Source: Eublepharis macularius
Taxonomy: Eukaryota > Chordata > Lepidosauria > Squamata > Eublepharidae
DNA: 64,000 bases
Direction of reading: 5' to 3'
Assembly: GCF_028583425.1 (NCBI RefSeq)
Contig: NC_072796.1
Coordinates: 126,949,464-127,013,463, forward strand
The notes under the pieces were generated by a model that worked only from the letters and a program-made list of their open reading frames with translations, was not told the origin of the DNA and ran no database searches. Shown here in pieces: positions 43,331 through 55,169 of the stretch. Position numbers and translations under genes: made by a program. The number at the start of each line of letters is the position of its first letter. Position 1 is the first letter of the stretch.

Positions 43331-43687
43331 AGGAAAGTTGACGAAGGAGGAGATGGAGGAGAGTAAGAGTGGTGATGGGGTCAGGTTGAGCAGGCCAGCA
43401 AGTGGACCGAGAGGGAGCCAGGATGAGGTATACCGCCCCTCCTTCCACAGAGCAGGGTCCTGCAGTATCCCTGATACCCCCCTGAAGTCGGAGCCAGGCA
43501 CACCGGTGCCCCGCCCAGTGGCGCCTGCGGCGAGCCCAGACAATGTATACCTCTAGTGTATTAACACAATTAATTTACACCTCTAGTACATTTAGTTATA
43601 TGTCTCATCAACATAGTAATATGTATTTCTGCTGTCTTTTAGAAGAAGAGGAAAGGCTGTGGTTCAGGCCAGATTTCGAGCTCTCAA

Positions 43688-43936
43688 TAATAATAATAAT
43701 AACATTCGATTTATATACCGCCCTTCAGGACAACTTAATGCCCACTCAGAGCGGTTTACAAAGTGTTATTATTACCCCACAACAATCACCCTGTGAGGTG
43801 GGTGGGGCTAAGAGAGCTCAAGAGAACTGTGACTCGCCCAAGGTCACCCAGCTGGCTTTGTGGAGGAGTGGGGAATCAAACCCGGCTCTCCAGATTAGAG
43901 TCCCGTGCTCTTAACCACTACACCAAACTGGCTCAA
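43688..43936 (-). repeat. Sauria SINE, near complete
   Basis: Reversed head GAGCCAGTTTGGTGTAGTGG, B-box region GAGAGCCGGGTTTGATTCCC, 3' end GTCCTGAAGGGCGGTATATA and an ATT tail at the left. Confidence 0.9.
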
Positions 43937-43989
43937 CAAATTGGAACCAGACCCAGTGGGAGAAGATTTTTTTGTTGTTGTTTCCTTTG

Positions 43990-44133
43990 GTGAGCCCTCA
44001 GTGATCCCTCCTTCCTGCCCAAAGTTTAACCGTTTCAAATGTTCTAGTTGTTGTTTTAATGTCTTGGTATGTTTTTTAAGCTCTGGTTTCAACTGTTTTA
44101 GGTTCATTTTAATGGTTTTATAATATGATTTTT
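43990..44133 (+). mobile_element. L2-like LINE 3' segment, left of the ORF1-only element
   Basis: T-rich sequence (GGTTCATTTTAATGGTTTTA) that resumes after the insertion at 45721 with GAGGGCAGAAAGGAAGGATA and an A-rich tail to about 45800, which is the usual 3' end of this family. Confidence 0.55.
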
Positions 44134-44145
44134 ATGTTTTAATTT

Positions 44146-45708
44146 TTTTTTTATTTTTTTTTTCAATATCTAACATACAACTGCTACATACATACATACC
44201 CTACAAAACAGTAACTACAAAAGACTACAATAACACAAGGGATAGGAAAGAGGAAAGAAAAAAGAGAGAGGGAGGGAGGGGTGGAAAAAAGGGGAAGGTA
44301 CCCTACAAACACTAAACACTACATTTCTGTTTTCCCTTCATACTGCCATTATTCAAAAGTTAAAGCTTTATATTATATTGATGGAGTGGTTGACCTTACT
44401 AAATGCAAATTACAATTTAATTTCAAGTTAAATTTTTCTTCCCCTCCTGGGTCCCGGACGGAGTTCTCTCTGCGCAACTGCAGCCGCATTGCTCGTTTCC
44501 TCCCCCTCCCCCTCAGACTTCTCCTTTTCGTCTTGCTTAGTGCACTGGAATTCTGGGTTCCTGTCCTCAAAATCCCTTAGTTGATCTTCTGATAATATCT
44601 TAAAGGCTTGATCTTTATGGGTGAACCAGATTCCTTCCGGAAATAACCATTTGTACTTTATTCCACGTTCTCTCAGAAGAGCTGCGAACTTTTTATACTT
44701 AAAACGTCTTTTCCGGACTAGAAATGGGACGTCTTTCAATATCTTAATTTTGTTGCCCAAGAAGTCCAAATCCGCATTGTATGAATTGTATAGGATAGTG
44801 TCCCGGATCCTCTTAGATGAAAAATCGATGATGATCTCGCGCGGCAACTGACGCTTCATTGCATACTTTGAAGTAGCCCGACGGGCTTCCAAAATGGCGC
44901 TTTTAACTTCTTCTTTAGTTGCCCTCGCGGGTGTCGCCAATAGTTCCGAGACAAGACCCCGTAAGTCCTCGTTTTCCTCCTCTTTCACATTCTGGAGGCG
45001 CAAAATTGTCTGTGTTCGTTCCACTTGTAGCCCGATCAACTGATTCTCCACCAGTTTAAGCTCTTTATTCGTAGCCTTCACGAGTGACGCACTTTCCCGA
45101 GCAGACTTCTCTGCCCCCCCCGCTGCTTCCTTGATGGTTTTCACTTCGCTCTCAATTAAGCCCACCCTTTGATCTGTTTCATTCAGCTTGTCAACAAAGG
45201 GTTTTATAGCTTCACCAACCGCCCTCCGTACAATTTCCTCCAACGATTCTCCCTTTAAGGCAGCCGAAACTGACTTGCCAAGGGCAGGACTTTGTTTCTT
45301 TGTTGCCATTTGGGGGGGGCGCCAACCAAATTTTGAGACTCAGCAAAGGGGAAGAGTGAGCCTTCTTGGCTTCAGATCTCACCTCTCCTTCACGTACGCT
45401 TGTAATAACAGAAGGAATTCGCTTACTTGTAGGCTCTCGCCTAATTCTGCTCTTTGCCGTTTCTCATGGCCCGGCAGCACTCGAGGCGCCGCGCACGTCC
45501 GCTGGCCTCCGTAGGGACAAACGGGCAATTAACCCCCCGCATTGATTCCAGGGGGCTCTTCCCGCAGCGTCCCGGACCCAGCCTCCCTCACTGGGAGTTT
45601 TGGGGGCTAATCTTCGCAGATCAGCCGCCCGGACAGGGTGCTCGGCCGCTTCCTCTCGAGCCAGCGAAGAGGAGCGTCCGACATGGCGGAGAAAACGAAA
45701 CCGAATCC
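44146..45708 (-). mobile_element. ORF1-only L1-like element (HAL1-like)
   Basis: On the minus strand: a GC-rich 5' region (45310-45708), ORF1 (45309-44428), a 3' UTR of about 250 bp and an A-rich tail (T-rich on plus, 44146-44165). ATGTTTTAATTT flanks it (44134-44145 and 45709-45720). There is no room for ORF2, so endonuclease and RT are absent and it must have been copied by another LINE. Mammalian HAL1 has this layout. An internally deleted L1 that was then copied is the alternative. Confidence 0.75.
44428..45309 (-). CDS. L1 ORF1p-like RNA-binding protein, intact
   Basis: 293 residues from an ATG in good position after the GC-rich leader. Residues about 35-110 have heptad-like charge and hydrophobic spacing (LNETDQRVGLIESEVKTIKE), a coiled coil for trimerisation. 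About 115-190 fits the RRM-like domain (TILRLQNVKEEENEDLRG). About 195-255 fits the C-terminal domain (KDVPFLVRKRRFKYKKFAAL, KYKWLFPEGI). The end is acidic then basic. In this family the protein binds LINE RNA as a chaperone. The frame is unbroken, so the copy is young. It is a mobile-element protein, not a host gene. Confidence 0.85.
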   Translation of the reverse strand: MATKKQSPALGKSVSAALKGESLEEIVRRAVGEAIKPFVDKLNETDQRVGLIESEVKTIKEAAGGAEKSARESASLVKATNKELKLVENQLIGLQVERTQTILRLQNVKEEENEDLRGLVSELLATPARATKEEVKSAILEARRATSKYAMKRQLPREIIIDFSSKRIRDTILYNSYNADLDFLGNKIKILKDVPFLVRKRRFKYKKFAALLRERGIKYKWLFPEGIWFTHKDQAFKILSEDQLRDFEDRNPEFQCTKQDEKEKSEGEGEETSNAAAVAQRELRPGPRRGRKI

Positions 45709-45800
45709 ATGTTTTAATTTGTTAGCTGGGACAGTGGCCCTTGTGAGGGCAGAAAGGAAGGATATACGTTTTGTTAAATACATAAAAATAAAATAAAACA

Positions 45801-46502
45801 TCGCCTGATGTGATGACATCACTTCTGAGTTGCTCCAGAAGTGACATCATGGTGTTGGCATGATACTGATTGCCCCCCATTTCCCCCCAGCATTCCCACC
45901 CCCCCATTTGAGCAGCAGCTGGCAGAGCCGATGGGGCGGGAATATTTCCTGCCCAAGCTGGAGATCTGTCCTCTCTATTTCAAACATATCCTTTTTGGTC
46001 ATCAAAGAGGACTCCTTTCTCCCTTTTTCACCAATGGAAAAACTGAAACTTGAATCCAAGCCATTCTTTTGAACACGTACTTGTGACAGGACATGGCAGC
46101 TATAGCTCCCATTTCCAGGAAGCCAATAATGTGGAACTGGCCAGGGAGGGGTGGGGGAAACAGAGAAGAACTTTATGACATCAGGGAATTTTTAAGTTCC
46201 ACCATTTTTGGTCTCAGACATGCATGAAGAGTTGGGATCTAATTCTCTGCAAATGTTGTTATTTCATGGCTGTAGGCTGATAGAGAGCTGTCCTATATGC
46301 ATTTGTGAGGTCATTGAGTCAAAGTAATAGAATCTTGTCGAGTTCAATCGTATCTCATGACAAACTGTGATTTGCTGGGAATGAGGAAGTCTTTTGTTTT
46401 GAAGCTGCATCTTGCAGGGAGGAGGGTGCAGGAATCAGAGCAGGTTCAAGATAATCTTGTTGCTCCAAGTAAGCATCTTGGTTCCTCCTGATGGATGGGA
46501 GA
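45801..46502. other. No gene; short palindromes only
   Basis: GATGACATCACTTCTG and CAGAAGTGACATCATG form an inverted pair at about 45811-45849. The rest is unassigned. Confidence 0.4.
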
Positions 46503-46510
46503 GAGTTGAT

Positions 46511-47362
46511 TAGGAATGGGCATAAACAGAAAAAAAAAAAACTAAACATGCTGTTCGTTGTTCATTGCCATCCATGAACAGGGACTCATGAACAACCACG
46601 AACATGGCCCTGTTCACGAATATGTTCGTGGTTGGCTGTTCGTGGGGGCCAGCAGGTTCTCCTCCAGCCATCATCCAAGTCAAGATCTCTGCTGCAGCAC
46701 ACCCAGAAACCTGACCTGAGCAGGCAACAGGAAAGGTACCAATAATAAATAATAGCTTGGCCCAGGGCCTGGCAGCAGCCCTGGAACCTGAAGGGGTAGA
46801 TCCCTATCCCACCACATACAAAGAAAATTCAAGCTCCAATGCACTCTATCAAAATGCCAACAGCAACAGTCTCTCCATTGTCTGCAAAATCAGAGCTGGG
46901 AGCCTCCCTCCCCCCTGGTCTTTGCTCCCTTGTTGTAACAAATTTGGAGCTCCACACTTGAAAGGAAGACCTGCCTATCAAGCTAAATTGGGCTTATATT
47001 GGGGTTTCCAGGGCAATAGCAGGAGTTCAGAAAGAGTTCAGACAATCCCTGCCTAAGGGCGAAGCTACAAGTGACGAATGACACTTGAATGGCAAGTGTA
47101 TTTCTCCCTGTTCACTTGCACTCCATTCAATCCACTTGCTGTTCAAGTGTCATTCATCACTTGTAGCTTGGCCCTCAGTTTCCAAGGGAATTGATTGCCA
47201 GTGCCAGACTGTCTGGCTTGATGAACAGCAATGAACAGCAACGAATGAGGCTTGCAACGACCACCTGTTCGTTTAGAATGGGGCCTCACGAACAGCGTGT
47301 TCGCGAACAGTAGATTGGGCTGTTCGTGGCTTTTTTTTGTTCGTATTTCATGCCCATCTCTG
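46511..47362. mobile_element. hAT-like MITE with 8-bp duplication GAGTTGAT
   Basis: Starts TAGGAATGGGCATAAACAG and ends TTTCATGCCCATCTCTG. GAGTTGAT flanks it at 46503-46510 and 47363-47370. It is colinear with 14163-14913 except for an inserted 118-bp MITE. Confidence 0.9.
47057..47174. mobile_element. 118-bp palindromic MITE inside a hAT-like MITE
   Basis: Starts GGGCGAAGCTACAAGTGACG and ends CACTTGTAGCTTGGCCC. The sister copy of the host element (near 14725) reads CCTGCCTGAGTTGCC where this one reads CCTGCCTAA, MITE, TCAGTTTCC, so the empty site is visible in the same window. The 3-bp duplication is TAA/TCA. Confidence 0.85.
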
Positions 47363-47370
47363 GAGTTGAT

Positions 47371-48413
47371 CCCCTGCAGAGAGGGGCACAGCCAGAGAAC
47401 TGGCCCTGGAGGGAAATACAGGAACCTGAAGGCTTCCAAACTTTGTCTCGGTGCCCGAATGCAGCCGATGGCTGATGGAGACAGATGGCTGAATCCTTTC
47501 TGAGATCTCTTCTGCAGGGCTGGAGCATGGAAGCCCAGCCATTGCTAGCTATGCTGTGTCTTTCCTTCCAATAAAAGGCCTTTAAGTTTTCATGCTGAGA
47601 ATGGAATTTAATAAGGAATGAACAGGCTTCTATTTTTAATAAGGCTCACATTCATTTAAAACCCCCCCACAGAAGATTGTCTTGTGCGTGCCATCCAGTC
47701 ACTATTTAATTAGCATAAAGTATGTTGAGCATTTTCAGGGGAAATGGATCAGGAATCGAGCCCCACGGGATACCTGCTGCTCGGTGATTTTAATCAAACC
47801 TTAATATTGCATCTTGCTCAGTGTAGTGTTTGGGGAGAGATTAGGGTCGGGGGCTGCAGCTGGTAAAGTTGTCTCTATGAATGCTACTGGGTAGCCTAAT
47901 GTGGGAGTGAGTGTAAATAAAGTTGAACCTGGAAAGGTGATCCCTGAAGGTAAGAAGTTCAAAAACCGCAACTTTGATGGTGCTCCCTCTCTTGCTAAGA
48001 TTAAGTTCCAGTGAAAGTTATAAAGTATAATTTATCTGTTACTTTCTAACCACAATCCCACAATCATAGGACATACCCATAATCATGACGGTCAAATTTG
48101 GTCTTGGCTGCTTCCATTTCCAAAAATTTGGTCTGATCACTTCAAGGTAAAGAATATCTTTTTGTTGGATGAATTATAATGCAAAGAGTTTAACATTATA
48201 CAGTATATTGAGTCAGGTTGTTTTCTGAATTTGCAGAAATTTTTTCTAATCTGAAACGCTAACTGGACACCATACTATCTTTTATGCAGTGACTACTGTT
48301 GAATAGTATTTGGCTGCCAGGCCTGCCAGTGGTTGCTGCCAGGCCTGGCCCTGATGAGTCTTCCTTCAAAGGCCAAAAAAGCCCAGAAAACCCCTTTGCC
48401 AAGGCTTGAATGA
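47371..48413. other. No recognisable gene
   Basis: No family recognised. Confidence 0.35.
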
Positions 48414-48600
48414 AGGGTTGCCAACTCTGAATTGGGAAATACCTGGAGATTGGGCATAGAGCCTGGGTTTGGGGAGTGAAGGGACCTCAGTGGGATACAA
48501 TACCATTGAGACTTCCTCCTAAAGCAGCCATTTTCTTTAGGGGAACTGTAATTCCAGGAGATCTTCAGGCCCCATCTGGAGATTGGCAACCGGACTTGAA
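48414..48600. mobile_element. hAT-like MITE (GGTTGCCA family)
   Basis: Starts AGGGTTGCCAACTCTGAATT and ends CATCTGGAGATTGGCAACC. Inner blocks are AATACCTGGAGATTGGGC and GGAACTGTAATTCCAGGAG. Confidence 0.7.
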
Positions 48601-48838
48601 TGCTAGCAATAGTGTTATGGTTGCCTAGCAACTGCGACAACGGCTACTGAAAAGGGCATTCATTTCTTAAACATACAGGGACTGCTTCTATTATTTGGGA
48701 GAGTGTGATTAACCTCCTAATGCTCCTTTTTTTTTTAGATTTCAGATTTTTCAGGTTTCTAGAAATATATTAATGACTCCAGTCCCTGGATTTAAGTATC
48801 CACAGATTTAATCATACTAAGAATTAGATCTACTGATG

Positions 48839-48977
<139 letters not shown>

Positions 48978-49197
48978 CATTTATACCTCGCCTTTCCCTC
49001 CAGTGGAGACCCAAAGCAGCTTACACCATTCTCTTCTCCTCCATTTTATCTTCACAAGAACCCTGTGAGGTAGGTTAGGCTGAGTGTCTGTGACTGGTCC
49101 AAAGATCACCCAACCAGCTTCCATCGCAGAGTGGGAATTCAAACCTGGCTCTCCCAGATCCTAGTCTGACACTCTAATCACTTTACCACACTGGGTC
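48978..49197 (-). repeat. Sauria-type SINE
   Basis: Reversed head CCCAGTGTGGTAAAGTGATT, GACTAGGATCTGGGAGAGCC, CAGGTTTGAATTCCCACTCT and the 3' end GGCGAGGTATAAATGG, which leads into the tetranucleotide tail. Confidence 0.9.
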
Positions 49198-49836
49198 TCA
49201 ATAATATTAACTATTAATACTATTAATATTAACTAACCACACGTATTAATATTAAATATATCTATAACATTTTCAATTATCAGAGTACCTCTGAGCATAG
49301 AGGGTTGTCTCTCCGCACTACTGTTGAACCTTATCCAACCTTGTGTATATGGAGTGAAAGTCAGACTTATGACACAAAACAGTGTGCAAGCTTTCAAGCT
49401 CTTCAGAACTCTTTATTAGGCTGGATGTTTAGGGCAAAAAGGCTTCCCTATGTTAAAAGCCATCTAGGTGCTGAGATGAGAGTCTAGAGGCTGCAAAGAA
49501 GGGTGGATGGACGTTATTGGAGATGATGGGTCCTCTGTACTTCCAGCTCCAGCACAAGGACTGCTGCTCAGGAGCATACACAGCTTGCCCATTCTCTAGT
49601 GGCAGCTCATTCATGGTGGGAACCAGCTACCAACTACAAGCCCCAGTGGGCGATGGCCCTACCCCCTTTGCAGAAGCATATGGTGGGTGCCACACTCTGG
49701 AACGGTGCTCAGAAGAGCCACAAGTGGCCGGTCAAATAACCAAGTGTGGCTTCCAAGCCACTGAGTGAGTATCACTGCATTTGTGGATTACCTACAGTGG
49801 AGAATCTTTCCCACTACCTATGTTATTGTCCATTAT
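49198..49836. other. No recognisable gene
   Basis: Short frames only. Confidence 0.35.
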
Positions 49837-49839
49837 ATA

Positions 49840-50041
49840 GAGCCAAGCTACAAGTGACGCCTTACACAGGTTGGACACTTGTCAGCTTCCCTCAAGTTTT
49901 GATGGGAAATGTAGGCATCCTGGTTTTACAGCTTGGCTCTCCATTATGGCTGCAAGACCAGGATGCCTACATTTCCCATCAAAACTTGAGGGAAGCTGAC
50001 AAGTGTCCAACCTGTGTCAGGTGTCACTTGTAGCTTGGCTC
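49840..50041. mobile_element. Palindromic MITE (GAGCCAAGC family), duplication ATA
   Basis: Starts GAGCCAAGCTACAAGTGACG and ends GTCACTTGTAGCTTGGCTC. ATA lies at 49837-49839 and 50042-50044. Confidence 0.9.
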
Positions 50042-51246
50042 ATAGTGTACCCAGAGCTAAATTCTTGGCCAGAATCCTATCAGTCAGAAACACATATTCT
50101 GAAATCGAGAAGATTGTGTTTTTGTTATCTGACACTGATAATCATGTGTCCTATACAGTCTCTCAGTTTGCACTCGCAGCCAAAAAGATAAGATCTAAGG
50201 TGGTACTGAATGAGGCTGTTTCGTGATTTCTGGGATAGTTTGGCATACTGTACTGTTTTAATTAATTTTAATTAACCTTTACAAACTGTGATAACGGATT
50301 TAACTGTTTATTAGTCGATGTTTGGTAAATTGTGATGGTCTATGGCTATAGACAATAAACTCTTTGGAGTATCACTGTTCTAAAAGGTTTAATAACCTCA
50401 CCATTGCTTTAAAAGCTGTGTTCATGAAACGATTCCAGATTTGACCCATGTCAGTCATACGAAAGATTTGCCCGCAATTTTAATTTTAGGGTTGCCCCAA
50501 GTTTTGATTGTACATTCATATACAGATCAGATTTCTGGACAAAACCATTTTGTCCCCAGATTCTTCTGGCTGTCTGCACTGTAGGCCCGGATGGGCTTGG
50601 GTAACATCGACGGCGCTTGCTCGCTGCACACAACATATGTAACGGCTTAGAACCATGTTCCAAATAGCTAACTTTTTTGGAATTGTTTGAGGGTCTTGTT
50701 GTAATTGGTGATCAAGCTGCAATTCAAATGACAGAAGGATTGCACATTGTGGGGATGTACCACTCCCGCCTAAGGTTTGCTATCAGAAGAGCTCATTCTA
50801 TTTTCCTCAGAATTTCATACATGTGTTGCCAGCAGAGGAACTTACACATTAGTTTTGTTTTCACCTCTGTTAGGAGACGTTTGGGATCAGCTTTCTGGCT
50901 AGCATGAATTAAAGACAGGGCACTGCCAAGGAAATCCTTTCCCCCTAAATGAGATTTGCTTGTTCTTCTGGGAGTTTCGAATGTGGCTGACTCCTACCAT
51001 TCCTCACTCCTCAAAAGGGAGCCTGTGTTTTGCAAATCCCTTTGGCTAGCTTGCAGCATAAGAGGATCTGTGAAAAATTAATCAGATGCTTAGCACATTT
51101 TGCTTTTAATATTTTTTTAAAAACTGGCCTGGGGAAACATGAGAAGCGTCTTGATTGTAAGAGGAACAGCTTGAGAGGGATAAGTGATTCGAATATTACT
51201 CTTTGGGGGATTTTGGCAAAATGGGCCGACAACACCTTGCTGGCTA
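50042..51246. other. No recognisable gene or repeat
   Basis: A 97-aa minus frame and a 107-aa plus frame near 51011-51353 overlap each other and run into the next repeat. Confidence 0.35.
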
Positions 51247-51254
51247 CAGCGGGA

Positions 51255-51774
51255 TTAGGGTTGCCAGGTCCCCCTGTACTGGCAGGAGGTGGGGCCCCCG
51301 ACACCTACCTTTCAGTTCTTTCCTTCGCACGTGACCCCAGGCCAGCACAATGATGTTACTTCTGGGAAGTGACATCATCAGCCAGGCCATGGCTGCCCCA
51401 GGAGCTGTGCTCCATGGGGCCTGAATTCAGCCTGGATCAGGCCCGAATCAGCATGGAATGGGCAGCTGTGGCATGAGGGACACTCCCTGCCCAGCAGTGG
51501 CCCAATCCAGGCCATTTCAGGGCCAAAATGGCCCAGATTGGGCCCAAATCGGCCTGGAATGGACCACTACCATGCAAGAGAGCATTCTTCCGCACTGCGG
51601 TGACCCAATCCGGGGTGATTCAGGCCCAATCTGGGCCATTTTTGGAGTGTGCCGCACTGCCGAGGAATGTACCCGTGAGGCCCATGCCTCTCCCACCGGC
51701 TAGGTAAGCGGAGGCAGGGGGTGGATGGTGGGAATGGGGAATCCCCTGCCCCCAGTGGGGGAATGGCAACCCTA
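51255..51774. mobile_element. hAT-like MITE (TAGGGTTGCCA), 8-bp duplication
   Basis: Starts TAGGGTTGCCAGGTCCCC and ends GAATGGCAACCCTA. It is flanked by AGCGGGAT (51247-51254) and AGCAGGAT (51775-51782), 7 of 8 identical. The inside is GC-rich with repeated GGCCCA/TGGGCC words. Confidence 0.8.
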
Positions 51775-52129
51775 AGCAGGATCCAGGTAGGAAGCTTCAC
51801 TAACCCAACCCTACTGATTCAGAGCTATAGTCTTCCAGTTGCTGCCCTTTAGTTGTTCTCCCCAGTTAAGGTAGCCCATTTGGCTTCTACGGCAGCTGTA
51901 AGGAACAGGCCTATTCAACTCTTAAGATCTTGATTAACGTCACTGAACTTTGGTTCATGTCCTAAGTTGTTGTAGGCCTGACTCCAGCCTAGCTGAGAAA
52001 AAAAAATGTGCTGGCCTGTCAATTTCCAACACCTGCAGGCCTCTACCAGTTCTCAAGGGATTCATCCTTGGGTGCCTGCCTCTCACCGTCCCCCTCTTCA
52101 CTCCTTAATTTCTCAGGGCTAGCAGTGCC

Positions 52130-52214
52130 AATTAACCAAGGGAGCAAGGGATCCTATTACTCTGGTTCCTACAGATCCTAATCCAACACTCTAATCACTG
52201 CACCACACTGCCAG
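52130..52214 (-). repeat. SINE 5' head fragment
   Basis: Reversed it reads GGCAGTGTGGTGCAGTGATT then AGAGTGTTGGATTAGGATC. Only the tRNA-like head remains. Confidence 0.6.
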
Positions 52215-52271
52215 GGGAGAGTAATGTAAAAATCTTACCCCCCCCCTCAAAAAAACCATGATCCGCACAAT

Positions 52272-52472
52272 GGCTGTTTCCACACAGCTTACCTTGTTCC
52301 AGAAAACAGCAAAATCTCACACGAAATCGCACGAGAAGATGCTGTTATCGTGCGAAATCACACAAGAAGATGCTGTTATCGCACGAGAAGACACGATAAC
52401 AGCATCTTCTTGCGAGATTTTACACGAGATTTCGCTGTTTTCCGGAACAAGGTAAGCTGTGTGGAAACGGCC
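52272..52472. mobile_element. Palindromic MITE (GGCCGTTTCCACAC family), duplication AAT
   Basis: Starts GGCTGTTTCCACACAGCTTA and ends TAAGCTGTGTGGAAACGGCC. AAT lies at 52269-52271 and 52473-52475. Confidence 0.9.
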
Positions 52473-52475
52473 AAT

Positions 52476-54332
52476 ATCTTTTATTTGGACCAACCAAAAT
52501 GACACAGAAACCAGTCTGCAAACTGAATGGGCTGACATTACAAAAGGAAGCATACAGAAATGTGTGGTATAAACTGTACTATCACATGGTACCCCCCCCC
52601 AAAAAACCCCTCAAAGATAAATTAATGAGAAATCAAAGAGAATTCCTCATTTCAGAGAGGAAAAGAGAATAAGCAGAACCAATTGTTCTATCTGGAAAAA
52701 AAAATCAGAAAAATAAATCCCACCCCCTTTGCCCTTGTTAAGGGCAAAATACCTGGAATGAAGGCATTCCAGGCCGCACCCACGTTCTGCATTCACTGTG
52801 AAGTCTTTTACATCTGTGTTACACACACAAGAGAATGAGGTGGCAGAGCTCTGAGGTGGTACAGTGGGCAGCACCACTTCAAACTGCGGGGGGCGGGCGA
52901 GGGAATCCTAGCTCTGAATGTTCCTTTGCATTAAGAACAAACCCTCCCTGCAAGGAGAAAACAAACATAGCAAGAGGGGAAAAAAACTTGACTTCTTCTC
53001 TTTGCTTTCTCATTCTCTTCATAGGTTTTTTTTAAACAGAGGGTTGTACTCCGAAATGTGATTCTGTGTGATCCTCCACCTGCTGTGGCATCGTCCAATC
53101 TCCCACCTTATTCTCCTGTGTGTGTGAATCAGGCTTGAGAGCCTGGTTGCATGGCGCACAGAATCCTGATGACCTCTACAGCCAGGCAAGTGATTTGCTA
53201 CCCCTGTGCTCCCAGTAAGGAGTGCTTTCTCTCTGTCCCTCCCTCCCTAATCCATGTAAAAAACATATACTGCACTTTCTCCCTTATAGAATTTAAGGCA
53301 GTTGACAACTGCATAAAAGCAACAAATGCAACTCAAAGAATCTTTGCAATCTAAGAACACCAAACTAGAGAATCGTACCAAATATATGCCCACGCCTACC
53401 AAATGCCCATTAAAAAAGCTCCTTCGTGCATCCCATTCGAGTACATTTTTGTAAAGAAGCCAGTTGTCTGGCCGCTATTTTGGGTCTCTTGTCCTTCATC
53501 ATGTCTAAGTCGATGAACTACTGTGTTATCCTCAGCATTGGCTTCCTCCCGCTTGCACCAGAATCTGTGAAACGGCAGGGCTTTTGCTGTGCCGCACCTC
53601 TAATTGAGTATCTGCTTTTGGCAAGGCAGGTTTACTCCAAGACACTGCAGAGGTGTGCATGAAGAAACTTAACTTTTGTGCTCTCTTTCTAATGATGTGT
53701 TTTAAAATCTGTGTAGCTATGAATATTTTTTTTGTAGAAAAACATCAAACAACAAATAATCTGAAATGTCTTCTTTTGATGCTTCTTAAAAAGCTCCAGT
53801 GTTTCCCTTAATATTCCTACAGCTTTAATTTCCCACTCATCTTCAGAGGATGTGAACAAGTCTTCCAATAAAGCAGGAGTGAGCTTTCCCTTTGGCAAAA
53901 TTTAACCTTTTCCTCATTGCATTACCAGCTATACTTGCAGGCGGGGATTTTTTTTTTAAATCGAAAGTCAGAAACTCAATCGAGCAGCTATATGCATCAG
54001 ACGCTGAAGAAAATGAAGCAGGTTGTATTTGCCCAATGATTTATTGTCTTCATGACTATCCAGTAAGTCAGATTTCTCTTGTTCATCTTCCTGATTCTTT
54101 TCTTACCAGTATATCTATATCATCACCATGACACTGCATAGAACTTGTACAGTAAACCAAAAATAGCGAAATTGCACAGGGCTAGAGTGTACCCATGTGA
54201 CAATGTGCCCCCTTGTAGGGGATGAATGGATTGAGAGGGCTGGCCTAGTCATGTACAAGAGCAAGCACACTAAATATTGTACACATGGCAAGCCATTACT
54301 TTCTACTACCCACCTCTGAGGGTCTCTCTAGA
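52476..54332. other. No gene that can be supported
   Basis: Frames of 60-79 aa occur (for example 53689-53898 minus and 53892-54131 plus), partly with protein-like composition, but no family was recognised. Confidence 0.3.
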
Positions 54333-54640
54333 TGTGCAGGTTTTTAAAGAGTTGAAGATGTTCTGCCGGGCCCCTGATGATCTGTCCCTTGCTCTACACT
54401 ATTCTGCCCTGGCTATGATGGATAGATCATAGCCCCTGTGCTTTATAGCTTCGTTACAGCCTTTTTGGGATGCGATAGTTGGCTTTTAATAGTTGGCTGT
54501 TGTGTAATTTATTTCTGCTTAAAGTGCATTTAAAGTGTTTTAACTTTGTATGGTTTAATATTGTTGTGATCTGCCCTGAGCCTGCTTGTGGGGAGGGTGG
54601 AATATAAATAAATAAAATAAATAAATAAATAAATAAATAT
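54333..54640 (+). mobile_element. L2/CR1-like LINE 3' end
   Basis: GAAGATGTTCTGCCGGGCC near the left and CCTGAGCCTGCTTGTGGGGA then GGTGGAATATAAATAAATAA at the right, the same terminus as at 42795. Confidence 0.75.
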
Positions 54641-55168
54641 ATCTGAGTTCCCCAGACCCAATTCAGGTTCCTGCAGCCACATAGCAGTTGTGGGGAATGG
54701 CTATTTAAAAAATAAAGGAGAGCCCAAACAGCCTCAAAATGCTTCTGTGGGAGAGGAAGGGCTCCTTCCTCACCTTCAAGCCATTCCCCCGTGTCAAAAT
54801 AGTGCATGGGGAGAGGCTATTTCTCTGTTTTTACTGTTCCATGTGCACAGAATATTCCACTTGGAACAGCGAAAATGCAGCCACCCCTCCTCCTCACTCG
54901 CTATTTTGGAAAATGGCTTGGGGCGGGGGAGAGGAACACTCCCCCCCCCAAGGTGGCTCTTTTGGGCTTTCCTTTATTTTTTTAACCATCATTTATTTTC
55001 AACTACTGTATGGCTGCAAGAACCCAAGTTGGGTCTGGGGAACCAAGACCCAACTCTTTAAAAAATTGCATGTCTAAAGAGACGCTGAGACTCCAATGTC
55101 TGTGCAAGCATTAGGCAACACCGCACAGTCCATTCCTTCCAACATTTATGCCTGGGAAAGAAGCTACT
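54641..55168. repeat. Unnamed imperfect inverted repeat
   Basis: CCCCAGACCCAATTCAGGTT near the left matches AACCCAAGTTGGGTCTGGGG near 55021-55040 in reverse, and AAATAAAGGAGAGCCCAAA matches TTTGGGCTTTCCTTTATTT. Ends are roughly 54649 and 55046. Confidence 0.6.
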
Positions 55169-55169
55169 G

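Noticed and set aside
42716-43556. Long minus and plus frames with PRPR, GRGR and RARA runs
   Set aside because: They exist on both strands and in three frames because of the hexanucleotide repeat.
53689-54131. Possible small gene or transposase fragment
   Set aside because: Composition looks protein-like in places, but frames are broken on both strands and no motif could be named.
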